Below are positions 1 through 8,020 of a stretch of DNA of 64,000 nucleotides, in pieces. Both the position numbers and the translations under genes were made by a program. The DNA lies in NCBI GenBank assembly GCA_035497735.1, contig DATJCX010000005.1:30539-94538 (forward strand). The letters are read 5' to 3'. The notes below the pieces were generated by a model. That model had not been told where the DNA came from. It worked only from the letters and a program-made list of their open reading frames with translations, and did not search any database. Origin of the DNA: Brumimicrobium sp035497735 (GTDB lineage: Bacteria > Bacteroidota > Bacteroidia > Flavobacteriales_D > Crocinitomicaceae). How positions within the stretch are numbered: the stretch's first letter is position 1; each line of letters opens with the position of its first letter.

Positions 1-1
1 A

Positions 2-304
2 ATTGTCATTGTTGCCTTTTCTTCGATCGGTTATTGGCTATATTTTCACACAAACACAGATGTTCCCTTATGGGATGCCTTGCTTTCTGCTTTTGCTTGG
101 GCGGGAATGTGGTTAATGGCAAAACGTAAAATTGAGAATTGGATATTCTTAAACATCAGTAATTTTATCGCTATTCCCTTATTATTCTACAAAGGACTGT
201 ATGTATATATGGGCTTAACTGTATTTTTATTTATCGTAGCCATATCTGGTTATATCAAATGGCGTAATATTATTGAGAATGAAAGAGGAATTGCAGAAGC
301 TTAG
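2..304 (+). CDS. pnuC: Nicotinamide riboside transporter PnuC, C-terminal part
   Basis: The reading frame is open from the left edge, so the start lies outside the window and about 100 C-terminal residues are present. PnuC is an inner-membrane carrier that lets nicotinamide riboside enter the cell for NAD synthesis. The visible part has the family's closing pattern: a WLMAKRKIENW stretch, then hydrophobic helices around FIAIPLLFYKGLYVYMGL and a final helix ending in GYIKWRN. It overlaps the next gene by 26 bases, so the two are probably translated together. The family call rests on this C-terminal signature only. Confidence 0.85.
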   Translation: MVIVAFSSIGYWLYFHTNTDVPLWDALLSAFAWAGMWLMAKRKIENWIFLNISNFIAIPLLFYKGLYVYMGLTVFLFIVAISGYIKWRNIIENERGIAEA

Positions 305-1292
305 AAATCAATTGATTAATGCTAAGGTATTCAGTCCCGAAGTCATTCAATGGCTTGAAGAGGAAAACGTATGGAATATTTGGGTTCCAAAGGAATATGG
401 TGGATTGGGTTTTACTTTAGTGGAAGGACTGAAAAAATTAAAAACCTTCGCTGAAATTGATGGAAGCATAGGCTGGACGGTTACACTTTGCAGTGGTGCC
501 AATTATTTTGTTGGGAATTTGAAGCCCGAAGTTGCCAAGGAAATTTTTGTAAATCCAAATCGTCCTGTTTGTTTTGGTGGAAGCGGTGCAGTAGGTGGAA
601 CGGCTGAAAAAATAGGGGACAAGTATCTGATTAATGGTACTTGGGTTTATGCTACAGGAGCGCCTTATCTCACACATTTCACTTTAAACGCAAAGATTAT
701 TGAGAATGGGAAAGAACTTTTAAATACGGATGGTTCTCCCTTAATCCGTTCTTTTCTTGTTCCCTCTGAATATGTTAGAATTATTGAAGATTGGAATACA
801 ATGGGCTTAAAAGCTACAGCTACGCATTCTTTTGAAGTTAAAAACTATGAATGTGAAGCGAAATTCAGTTTTATCTATGAAGAATTGTACCACAATGCGG
901 AGATTTATAAAATTCCATTCGCAACTTTTGCTTTTCTCACCATGTGGGTGAATTACCTTGGATTGGCTGTTCAATTCTATAATGAAGCATGTAAATGTCT
1001 GGAAAAGGAAATGACTGAAAAGTTAAGCCAACTTATAGAAGAAGCTGGTCGAGAATTATTTTCTTTAGCAGAAAATGTTGAGAATTTGGTAAGCAATAGT
1101 CAGGAAATCTCAGCTGAATATGAAAGTGAAATCTTAGAGAGAGCTTCAGAAGAAGTTAGGAAGTTAACACAAGAAATTTTAACAATTTATCCTAGTCTCG
1201 GAATAAAAGCTAGTCGAGAAGATCATTTGCTAAATCATATATTTAGAGATTACTTTACAGCAACGCAACATAAAATATTCGCCTTGAGATAG
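279..1292 (+). CDS. Acyl-CoA dehydrogenase-like flavoprotein
   Basis: About 337 residues. The N-terminal part resembles the acyl-CoA dehydrogenase alpha-helical domain (WVPKEYGGLGFTLVEGL, then EIDGSIGWTV), followed by a middle beta domain (CFGGSGAVGGTAEKIGDKY, then NGTWVYATGAP), an arrangement shared with DszC/HsaA-type flavin monooxygenases. The C-terminal helical domain is short and ends at LRAT-less, poorly conserved sequence, so the protein is smaller than the usual 380 residues. I chose the ATG at 279; a TTG at 273 is also in frame. The gene begins inside the end of pnuC, suggesting translational coupling, but no shared pathway is evident. Substrate unknown; a monooxygenase or dehydrogenase role are both possible. 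Confidence 0.72.
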   Translation: MKEELQKLRNQLINAKVFSPEVIQWLEEENVWNIWVPKEYGGLGFTLVEGLKKLKTFAEIDGSIGWTVTLCSGANYFVGNLKPEVAKEIFVNPNRPVCFGGSGAVGGTAEKIGDKYLINGTWVYATGAPYLTHFTLNAKIIENGKELLNTDGSPLIRSFLVPSEYVRIIEDWNTMGLKATATHSFEVKNYECEAKFSFIYEELYHNAEIYKIPFATFAFLTMWVNYLGLAVQFYNEACKCLEKEMTEKLSQLIEEAGRELFSLAENVENLVSNSQEISAEYESEILERASEEVRKLTQEILTIYPSLGIKASREDHLLNHIFRDYFTATQHKIFALR

Positions 1293-1341
1293 AAAATAGC
1301 CTTGACTTCTCCCTTCCTTTTATTTCAATTTTTGTAAGGGT

Positions 1342-2598
1342 TTATCCAACAGTTACAATCGACATATCTTCCCACTTCAAGTATTCATTGGCATAAAACT
1401 GAATTTCTTCCGGTGTAATTTCGTTGATGGTTTTTATCAAATCATCATAATAGGAAAGTGTCAGTCCAAAGTAATGTGTAGAATGGAATCTGTCCATCAT
1501 ACTTTGAGCACCATCCGATGATTCAAGTAGTTGACCAATAAGGTAACTTTTCACCAATTCTAATTCTTCTGCACCTACTTTCTCAGTTTGTAAAATCTCA
1601 AATTCTTCCTTAATTGCCGCTATTGTTGCATCTTTATATTCTGCTGCTACTTCAGAAGAGATGTAGAAATAACCTGTTTCTTTTAATTGAACAGTTCCCG
1701 CACCGATACCGTAGGTATAACCCTTTTCTTCGCGAATTGAAGTCATCAATCGACTTCCGAAATATCCTCCTAAAATTGTATTTACCACGGCCAACTTTTT
1801 GAAATCGGGATGTGTTTTGTTAAACATCATCTTTCCGATACGAACAGCTGTTTGCAGAACTCCTTCTTTTGCAATATGGATTGTTTTTGGACGATTTTCT
1901 ATTTCGTATTTTAAATCAGGATTTAATTCACATGAAAACTGATTCCCTAATTCTTTAATGGCATTTAATTGTTCTTCACTAACAGCCCCAACGATGTTGA
2001 TATGTGACAAACTCTTTAGCAATACATCTCTGTGAAATTCTACTAAACTCTCTCGACTGCAATTTTTAAAATCTTCTAGTTCGATGATGTCGGCATAAGG
2101 AGAACCTTCCAATAGATGCTTGATAAATGTTCTTTGTGCCATGGTTTTTCCTTTCTTCAGACGAATTTCAAGTCTTTTCTTATTTTCAGAAATCGCTTGT
2201 TTTAATTCTTTCTCATGGAATGTTGCATTCTTAACAGCGTCAATCACTATTTCTGTAATTGGAACGATAAATTCAAGCAATCCAAAAACGGTAACGCTTG
2301 TTTTTTCTGTTGCTGCCTTTACATCTGTGTAACCGCCTAAAGTGTCGATTTTCTCATCGATTTCTTCACTGCTTTGTGTGTCCGTTCCCGACAGTAAAAG
2401 TTCGGCTGTCATGTCGGAAGCAATTCCTTTTGTCATGGCACTTCCAGCGTTAAAAACGAAGTCAACGCGAACAGTTGCGTCATTCGATTCACGAATGGTA
2501 TATATTTTAGCTCCGTTTTCTAAAGTTAAAATTTCAGGAGAGATTAACGGAATGTGTGTGATAGCGGATAACTTCGGTGCTACTTTTCTATTGACCAT
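1342..2598 (-). CDS. M16 family peptidase-like protein, non-catalytic partner
   Basis: 418 residues with the two-lobed fold pattern of insulinase/pitrilysin-type M16 proteins, including the C-terminal signature GGYFGSRLMTSIREEKGYTYG. At the place where active members carry the zinc motif HxxEH, this protein reads SDMTAELLLSGT, so it cannot bind the catalytic zinc. In Bacteroidota such inactive M16 proteins are usually paired with an active subunit, and here the active one lies immediately upstream with an 11-base overlap. The likely role is the structural half of a heterodimeric peptidase. No signal peptide is obvious. It is last in a leftward operon starting at lgt. Confidence 0.85.
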   Translation of the reverse strand: MVNRKVAPKLSAITHIPLISPEILTLENGAKIYTIRESNDATVRVDFVFNAGSAMTKGIASDMTAELLLSGTDTQSSEEIDEKIDTLGGYTDVKAATEKTSVTVFGLLEFIVPITEIVIDAVKNATFHEKELKQAISENKKRLEIRLKKGKTMAQRTFIKHLLEGSPYADIIELEDFKNCSRESLVEFHRDVLLKSLSHINIVGAVSEEQLNAIKELGNQFSCELNPDLKYEIENRPKTIHIAKEGVLQTAVRIGKMMFNKTHPDFKKLAVVNTILGGYFGSRLMTSIREEKGYTYGIGAGTVQLKETGYFYISSEVAAEYKDATIAAIKEEFEILQTEKVGAEELELVKSYLIGQLLESSDGAQSMMDRFHSTHYFGLTLSYYDDLIKTINEITPEEIQFYANEYLKWEDMSIVTVG

Positions 2599-3835
2599 TT
2601 CCTTTTGATTTTATAACTAATCGAGAACAATTTTCTTTATTTAAAATAGCCTTCGCAACGTTTTGTATGCTATTTGCCGTTACTTTTTCGTAAGCTAAAA
2701 CTTCGGTATTTGCACCGTTGGCGTCTCCCATTAATTCATGGAATCCAAGCGAAAAACTCTTGTTCATTATTCCTTGATCTTCGAATGCTTTTGAAGTTTT
2801 TAACTTGTTGATGATTTTCACCAATTCATTTTCTTCAATTGTCTTTTCTTTTAGACCTTCCAGCACTTCGAATATCGCATTTTCAACTTGCTCTAAGTTG
2901 GCCTCTTCATCTGGATAAGCCATTATGATAAGCAAACCTGTGTCAAGGGTCGCAGTGATAAAGGCATCAATTTCCGTCACTAAATCTTCTTGTTTTTTCA
3001 ATTTCTTGTGTAAACGAGACGATTTTCCGTGACCTAAAATATCTGAAATAAGGTCAGCTTCAAAATAGCCTGCTTCACCTCTTCCGGGCATTTTAAATGC
3101 GTACACAAACAAGTCTGAAGGAACGTCACTTTCTATTGTTTTCGTTCTAAATTCATTCTGTTTTGGTTCTTGCGGAATGTTTCTGATGATTTTTTCCTTG
3201 CTTGGGATGTCTTGGTACCATTTGTGAACTAAGTCTTGCACTTGATTCAGCTCCAAGTTTCCAGCTATGGATAAAATCGCATTCGAAGGATGATAATGTT
3301 TGTCGAAAAAGGTTTTAACCTCTTCCATCGTTGCATCCTTGATATGGTCGATATTCTTCCCGATGGTTGTCCACTGGTAAGGGTGTATTTTATAAGCCAA
3401 AGGACTTAATTCCAACCACAATTCTCCATAAGGTTGGTTCAGATAATTCTGTTTAAATTCCTCGATTACTACGTTGCGTTGTATCTCCAAACTTTTGTCG
3501 GTAAATGCCAATGACAACATTCTGTCACTTTCCAACCACAAGGCCGTTTCCAGATTTTGTGCAGGCAGTACATCGTAATAATTCGTGATATCGTTGTTGG
3601 TGAAAGCATTGTTATTTCCTCCGGCTTGCTCTATTGGCGTGTCGAAATTCGGAATATTTACTGAGCCACCAAACATTAAATGTTCAAAAAGATGAGCAAA
3701 TCCTGTTCTATCTGGATTTTCATCTCTTGCACCGACATCATATAATGTATTGACAACAGCCATTGGAGTCGTAATATCTTTGTGAAAGATAACTTTGAGA
3801 CCATTGTTTAACGTAAAACGTTCAAACTCTATCAT
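2588..3835 (-). CDS. M16 family zinc peptidase, catalytic subunit
   Basis: 415 residues. The inverted zinc motif HLFEH is present at residues 48-52 (His48 and His52 bind zinc, Glu51 is the catalytic base), and the third ligand glutamate is expected in IEEF near residue 125. The downstream text SIAGNLELNQV is typical of M16 domains, and the C-terminal lobe carries GHGKSSRLHKKL. It should degrade peptides and unfolded segments inside its closed chamber. The start codon overlaps the stop codon of the upstream nitronate monooxygenase-like gene by one base, and its own end overlaps the inactive M16 partner, so the pair should be made in equal amounts. Confidence 0.9.
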   Translation of the reverse strand: MIEFERFTLNNGLKVIFHKDITTPMAVVNTLYDVGARDENPDRTGFAHLFEHLMFGGSVNIPNFDTPIEQAGGNNNAFTNNDITNYYDVLPAQNLETALWLESDRMLSLAFTDKSLEIQRNVVIEEFKQNYLNQPYGELWLELSPLAYKIHPYQWTTIGKNIDHIKDATMEEVKTFFDKHYHPSNAILSIAGNLELNQVQDLVHKWYQDIPSKEKIIRNIPQEPKQNEFRTKTIESDVPSDLFVYAFKMPGRGEAGYFEADLISDILGHGKSSRLHKKLKKQEDLVTEIDAFITATLDTGLLIIMAYPDEEANLEQVENAIFEVLEGLKEKTIEENELVKIINKLKTSKAFEDQGIMNKSFSLGFHELMGDANGANTEVLAYEKVTANSIQNVAKAILNKENCSRLVIKSKGNGQ

Positions 3836-4791
3836 TAAAATTGAAATTTGCTATTTGTTTGTTGTTCAGCCAATGATTTTTTGAAATCTGTGATAATTTC
3901 TTCTACGATTTTTGCAGCAGGTAAAATTTCATCTATTATTCCAGAAATTTGTCCAATTTCTAATTCACCTTCTACTAAATCTCCTTCAAACATTCCTTTT
4001 TTTGCTCTTCCTCTTCCTAAGAGTTCTTTCAATTCAGGAATCTCGGCTTGGCGTAAATAGGCGTCTTCAACTTGTTTGTAGAATTCGTTTTTAATCAAGC
4101 GAACAGGAACCAATTCTTTAAGCGTTAACTTTGTATCACCTTCTTTTGCTTCTACTACAGAATTCTTAAAGTTGATATGTGCAGACGATTCTTCCGAAGC
4201 CACAAAACGACTTCCAATTTGTACTGCATCGGCACCCAAATTCATAGCGGCCAACATACCAGCACCTGTTCCAATTCCTCCCGCTGCAATAACAGGAATA
4301 TTTACGTTTTTCACCACGTTTGGAATAAGCGTAAAAGTGGTTGTTTCATCAAAACCATTGTGTCCACCCGCCTCAAAACCTTCTGCAACGACAGCGTCAA
4401 CACCTGCAGCTTCAGCTTTTTGGGCAAACTTAGCGCTTGCCACAACGTGAACAACAGTAATTCCATTTTCCTTTAAAATCGGCGTCCATGTTTTTGGATT
4501 TCCAGCCGACATGAATACGATTGGAACTTTATGCTTGATAACTGTTTCAATATGCTTGTCTATATCTGGATATAACATTGGGATATTCACTGCAAATGGC
4601 TTGTTTGTCGCCGCTTTACACTTGATCAAATGTTCTTCTAATACAGAAGGATACATACTTCCCGAACCTATAATTCCCAATCCGCCAGCATTGGAAACGG
4701 CTGCTGCCAATTTCCAACCTGAACACCAAATCATTCCCGCTTGAATAAGTGGGTATTCTATATTAAATAATTCTGTAATTCTATTTTTCAT
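3835..4791 (-). CDS. Nitronate monooxygenase family flavoprotein
   Basis: 318 residues with the TIM-barrel pattern of the nitronate monooxygenase / 2-nitropropane dioxygenase family: N-terminal YPLIQAGMIWCSGWKLAAAVSNAGGLG, the segment AEGFEAGGHNG, and the FMN phosphate-binding run VIAAGGIGTG followed by DAVQIGSRF. Family members oxidise alkyl nitronates with FMN and oxygen; the related FabK enzymes reduce enoyl-ACP, and the sequence alone does not fully separate the two. Cytoplasmic, no signal peptide. It lies two bases after lgt and one base into the M16 gene, a tight transcriptional unit that does not suggest a shared pathway. Confidence 0.85.
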   Translation of the reverse strand: MKNRITELFNIEYPLIQAGMIWCSGWKLAAAVSNAGGLGIIGSGSMYPSVLEEHLIKCKAATNKPFAVNIPMLYPDIDKHIETVIKHKVPIVFMSAGNPKTWTPILKENGITVVHVVASAKFAQKAEAAGVDAVVAEGFEAGGHNGFDETTTFTLIPNVVKNVNIPVIAAGGIGTGAGMLAAMNLGADAVQIGSRFVASEESSAHINFKNSVVEAKEGDTKLTLKELVPVRLIKNEFYKQVEDAYLRQAEIPELKELLGRGRAKKGMFEGDLVEGELEIGQISGIIDEILPAAKIVEEIITDFKKSLAEQQTNSKFQF

Positions 4792-4793
4792 TT

Positions 4794-5633
4794 TTATTCT
4801 CCTTGCTTGTTTAACTTCTTTTTTAATGCTAGTAAAACAATTGCGATACCAGCTAAAACAAAAGGTACACTAAGTAATTGTCCTGTATTTAAGAACAAAT
4901 ATTCATCTCTTGCGGTTTGACCAACCTTATAAAATTCTACAAAAATTCTCCAACCAAATAGGATGATTAAAAACACTCCGAATATAAGTCCGCTGTATTC
5001 TTTTGCCTTTGTTTTCCAAAACATCCACTGTAATAAGAAGAGTAATCCCAAATATCCGAGGGCTTCATATAATTGTGTTGGATGACGGTAAACTTGTACC
5101 CATTCACCATCGACTTCCATTAGGTATTCTGGACTCGCATGCATAAACATGAATCCCCAAGGCATTGTTGTTGGATCTCCAATGATTTCATGATTGACTA
5201 AATTTCCTAAACGAATAAAAACTCCAGCAATAGCGACAGGTGCAACGATTCTATCTAAAATCCACCAGTAACTTTTCTTGCTAACCCATTTACTATATAA
5301 ATAAAGGGCAATTAAAATCGCGATTGCACCTCCGTGACTAGCCAATCCACCTTCCCAGATTTTAAATATTTCATTTTTGTGTTGACTGTAATATTCCCAA
5401 TCGTAAAAGAAAACATGTCCTAATCTCGCACCTAAAATGGTCGCCAATACCATGTAGATAAGTAGTTTATCAAGCCATGCTTCCGGAATATTTTCGGATT
5501 TAAACATACGCTGAATAACGTAGTATCCGATGATTAAACCTGAAACAAACAAAAGACCGTATAGATTCGGAGTGTTCCAACCATCAATTATTTGAGAGCT
5601 AACATTCCATTTAATTCCTAATATCAAAATCAC
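4794..5633 (-). CDS. lgt: Prolipoprotein diacylglyceryl transferase
   Basis: 279 residues, multi-spanning inner-membrane enzyme that moves diacylglycerol from phosphatidylglycerol to the lipobox cysteine of prolipoproteins, the first step in lipoprotein maturation. Visible family signatures are ARLGHVFFYDWEYY, the HGGAIAILIALYLY segment, RLGNLVNHEIIGDPT (the Lgt signature) and RHPTQLYEA. The only suitable start is a GTG at 5633: a stop codon lies three codons upstream and no ATG occurs before the first membrane helix. A GGAGG run sits 12 bases before this GTG, which is unusual in this phylum. The product would process the lipoproteins encoded elsewhere in the window. Confidence 0.95.
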   Translation of the reverse strand: MILILGIKWNVSSQIIDGWNTPNLYGLLFVSGLIIGYYVIQRMFKSENIPEAWLDKLLIYMVLATILGARLGHVFFYDWEYYSQHKNEIFKIWEGGLASHGGAIAILIALYLYSKWVSKKSYWWILDRIVAPVAIAGVFIRLGNLVNHEIIGDPTTMPWGFMFMHASPEYLMEVDGEWVQVYRHPTQLYEALGYLGLLFLLQWMFWKTKAKEYSGLIFGVFLIILFGWRIFVEFYKVGQTARDEYLFLNTGQLLSVPFVLAGIAIVLLALKKKLNKQGE

Positions 5634-5768
5634 TAATTTTTAATTCCTCCGAAAGATACTTTTTTTGCGTGAATTAGCGCAGTGTTTTCGGAAATAATAA
5701 CATAAATTCGATTGCTTAACAAATGCAATTTAATCGATAGAATTCCTGAGAATGCAAGGAAATATCTG

Positions 5769-6215
5769 TTACCTCAATAGATTTTTAATGATTTCCTTGG
5801 CAACTTCCTTTTCTCTATAGCATTCATGACCAAGGTTTTTAAAGATGCGAAGTTGGTTTTTTAGTTCCATTTTTCCTATCCATTCTGGAGTAGGCTGGAA
5901 GTTGTCTAGTTCGCCAAAGTATAAAGTGGTATCGACTGTTGGTGCGATTTCTTCATAGCGAATTCTGGTCGCCGATACCAAATGTAAACTTGTTGCTTTA
6001 AGACCTTTTAAACTGGCTTTCCATGCAATTGTTCCGCCCATGCTAAATGCCAATATTGTTGCTCCTTCTTTTGTGAAATCGAGTAGGGCATTCACTGCTT
6101 TTTCTATTCCTCCATCGATAAAGGCTTGATGTAAATCTTCTTGATTTGTTAAACTTAAATCAATTTCGGCCAACTTTCTAATATCCAGGTAAGTAATGTC
6201 GAAATTGTACGACAT
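5769..6215 (-). CDS. Alpha/beta hydrolase, remaining 3' part after a premature stop
   Basis: The open stretch codes for 148 residues with a nucleophile elbow AFSMGGTIAWKASLKG, a later acidic strand TTLYFGELDNFQPTP and a C-terminal histidine in LGHECYRE, consistent with a small alpha/beta hydrolase with Ser-Asp-His. The true start appears to be further upstream: the same frame continues to an ATG at 6296, but is broken by a TAA at 6270-6272. The ATG at 6215 may allow restart, but the product would lack the first beta strand. Function unknown. See the separate entry for the cut-off 5' end. Confidence 0.7.
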   Translation of the reverse strand: MSYNFDITYLDIRKLAEIDLSLTNQEDLHQAFIDGGIEKAVNALLDFTKEGATILAFSMGGTIAWKASLKGLKATSLHLVSATRIRYEEIAPTVDTTLYFGELDNFQPTPEWIGKMELKNQLRIFKNLGHECYREKEVAKEIIKNLLR

Positions 6216-6296
6216 ATTCTCAATGTAAACATCCGTCCACTGCTTGTTGAGTTCGCCCCAAAAGTCGGATTAAATGATGAGTTTACTTTTTGTCAT
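6216..6296 (-). pseudogene. Cut-off 5' end of the alpha/beta hydrolase gene
   Basis: Read on the minus strand from the ATG at 6294-6296 the codons give MTKSKLII, then TAA at 6270-6272, then SDFWGELNKQW in the same frame, leading directly into the 148-residue open frame. LII-x-SDFWG is the expected first beta strand and oxyanion loop of this hydrolase type. A single change TTA to TAA would explain the stop. Either the gene is inactivated in this strain or the base is wrong in the assembly. Confidence 0.65.
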
Positions 6297-6330
6297 GACT
6301 TACTAGAATAAAAGGGGTGAAATTAATCAC

Positions 6331-6368
6331 AAAGAAAAAAGGGATAGCAAATGATTGAACTATCCCTT
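6331..6368 (-). terminator. Rho-independent terminator of trhO
   Basis: A stem of nine base pairs (6339-6347 with 6360-6368, core GGGATAG/CTATCCC) with a 12-base loop is followed on the minus strand by a T-rich run. It lies 46 bases after the trhO stop codon, so the hydrolase gene downstream should have its own promoter or depend on read-through. Confidence 0.75.
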
Positions 6369-6413
6369 GAATTTATGTAAAACGCTTTGAACTTTGTGTG
6401 AATTCTAAGCTAT

Positions 6414-7538
6414 TTATTTCATTGTTTTTTCTTGAGAATCCTCTTGAACAGTTTCCTTTTTAACTTTTACAGCTTCAGGAATTTCGATGTCGGAAACAGC
6501 TTGTCCTTTAAAAAGTAGATGCGTCGATCTTCCTTTCTTAAAGATTTGGTTGCTCTTTTCTTGTCCTTTTCTCAGTGCTCTTTGCTCTTCTACTGGCAAA
6601 GCATGAATATCTTTACATTCGGTAGAACAACAGTTGTCCATTGCTTTAGTACACGCTTCGCATTGAATGAAAAGTAGGTGACAAGCATCATTCGCACAAT
6701 TGGTATGCGTATCGGCGGGAGAACCACATTGATGACAAACAGAAATAATATCCTCAGAAATTCTTTCCCCTCGACGTTCGTCAAAAACAAAGTTCTTTCC
6801 AATAAATTTATTTTCTATACCCGCTTCTTGGCAATCATTTGCGTATTTAATAATTCCACCTTCTAATTGATGTACGTTTTTAAAGCCTCTGTGTTTAAAC
6901 CAAGCAGAAGCTTTCTCGCAGCGAATTCCACCGGTACAGTACATAACGATATTTTGATCTTCATTCCCCTTTAGAATTTCTTCTTCTATAATTGGTAAAG
7001 AGTCTCTGAATGTGTCCACATCTGGTAAAGTCGCACCTTTAAAGTGCCCAACTTCCCATTCATAATGATTACGCATATCGATTAAAATGGTGTCAGGCTT
7101 ATCTGTTAACTCATTAAATTCAACAGCTGTAAGGTGCTTTCCTCTGTCTGTTACATCAAAGGTTTCATCACTCAAACCATCAGCTAGAATTTTATTTCTA
7201 ACTTTAATTTTCAATTTTAAGAAAGGAAAATCTACATCAGCGTCATCCACGGCAATGTTCAAACGAATTCCGTTTAAAAATTTAATTTCGTAAAGTTCTT
7301 TTCTGAATTGGTCAAACTTGTCTTCAGGAACGGCAATTTGTGCGTTAATTCCTTCTTTTGCGACGTAAGTTCTCCCTACTATTCCGATTTCCGACCACAT
7401 TTTGTACAAATGGTCTCTAAAAAAATGAGGATTTTCTATATGAGCATATTGATAGAAAGAAATGGTAACATAATCCTTACCTTGTTCTTTCAATAATTTC
7501 CTCAATTCCTCCTTATCCAACGTATTCCACAGTTGCAT
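6414..7538 (-). CDS. trhO: tRNA uridine(34) hydroxylase TrhO (YceA family, rhodanese domain)
   Basis: 374 residues. TrhO hydroxylates uridine 34 in the anticodon loop of tRNAs, using oxygen, as the first step towards 5-carboxymethoxy- or methoxy-uridine type wobble bases. The N-terminal acylphosphatase-like domain includes VGRTYVAKEGINAQIAVP, and the central rhodanese domain holds the active-site loop CTGGIRC with Cys201 as the expected catalytic cysteine. A C-terminal cysteine-rich segment (CHQCGSP, CANDACH, CEACTKAMDNCC) is typical of the longer form of the family and probably binds metal. It has a strong promoter at 7569-7598 and its own terminator. Confidence 0.93.
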   Translation of the reverse strand: MQLWNTLDKEELRKLLKEQGKDYVTISFYQYAHIENPHFFRDHLYKMWSEIGIVGRTYVAKEGINAQIAVPEDKFDQFRKELYEIKFLNGIRLNIAVDDADVDFPFLKLKIKVRNKILADGLSDETFDVTDRGKHLTAVEFNELTDKPDTILIDMRNHYEWEVGHFKGATLPDVDTFRDSLPIIEEEILKGNEDQNIVMYCTGGIRCEKASAWFKHRGFKNVHQLEGGIIKYANDCQEAGIENKFIGKNFVFDERRGERISEDIISVCHQCGSPADTHTNCANDACHLLFIQCEACTKAMDNCCSTECKDIHALPVEEQRALRKGQEKSNQIFKKGRSTHLLFKGQAVSDIEIPEAVKVKKETVQEDSQEKTMK

Positions 7539-7568
7539 GCTATGTATATTTAATGATTAAAGATGGCG

Positions 7569-7598
7569 CAAAGATACAGGTTTTTGATTGAACATCAA
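7569..7598 (-). promoter_or_regulatory. Promoter of trhO (Bacteroidota -7/-33 type)
   Basis: On the minus strand a TATCTTTG box (7569-7576) matches the phylum's -7 consensus TAnnTTTG, with TTG (7596-7598) 19 bases upstream, the expected -33 spacing. The box lies 31 bases from the trhO ATG. Confidence 0.7.
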
Positions 7599-8020
7599 GG
7601 AATAAGCTTGTTAAAAACGAAGGAAGACAAAAAGAAGATTTTTATTCGTTACTTTAACTTGAAACCCGATTGGTTTAATTGCTGTAAACTAATGTATTAC
7701 TGTTTAACATTCATAGTAAGAATTAATAGGGATTTCAAAAAAGAATCATTGCAAATGTTTGATTGAGTAAGTAGCTAAACTCTCCTTTAATCAATCTGTA
7801 ATGTAAGCCCCCGACCAACCACATCTTTCATTAGCCACACTTCTGTAAACACTGCTCTACTGCTAACTCCTGACCTCGGAGAGGTCATATGTCTATCCAA
7901 TTAGATCAAATCTCTCCCGAGTTCTCTGGCCTTAGAGATTTCACATATTTCTCTATTTTTCTAATTCTTTTTTTTAACTTTACAACTTACGATTCTAAGT
8001 CTTACTAAATAAAACACTAA
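7599..8020. other. Intergenic stretch before the CotH gene
   Basis: No convincing gene is seen. It holds one 17-bp palindrome (separate entry) and a weaker inverted repeat, AAATCTCT at 7908-7915 with AGAGATTT at 7934-7941, whose right half (GGCCTTAGAGATTTCA) looks like a decayed copy of the same palindrome type. Confidence 0.5.
7871..7887. repeat. 17-bp palindrome, 7-3-7 layout
   Basis: TGACCTC, spacer GGA, GAGGTCA: perfect seven-base arms around three bases. The same arms recur at 13727 and 13948, and with one change at 14000. It looks like a short interspersed REP-like repeat; no RAYT transposase gene is visible in the window. Confidence 0.7.

Noticed and set aside
7563..7766. Short rightward open frame of 67 codons before the CotH gene
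   Set aside because: It covers the trhO promoter and has no recognisable pattern or start context.
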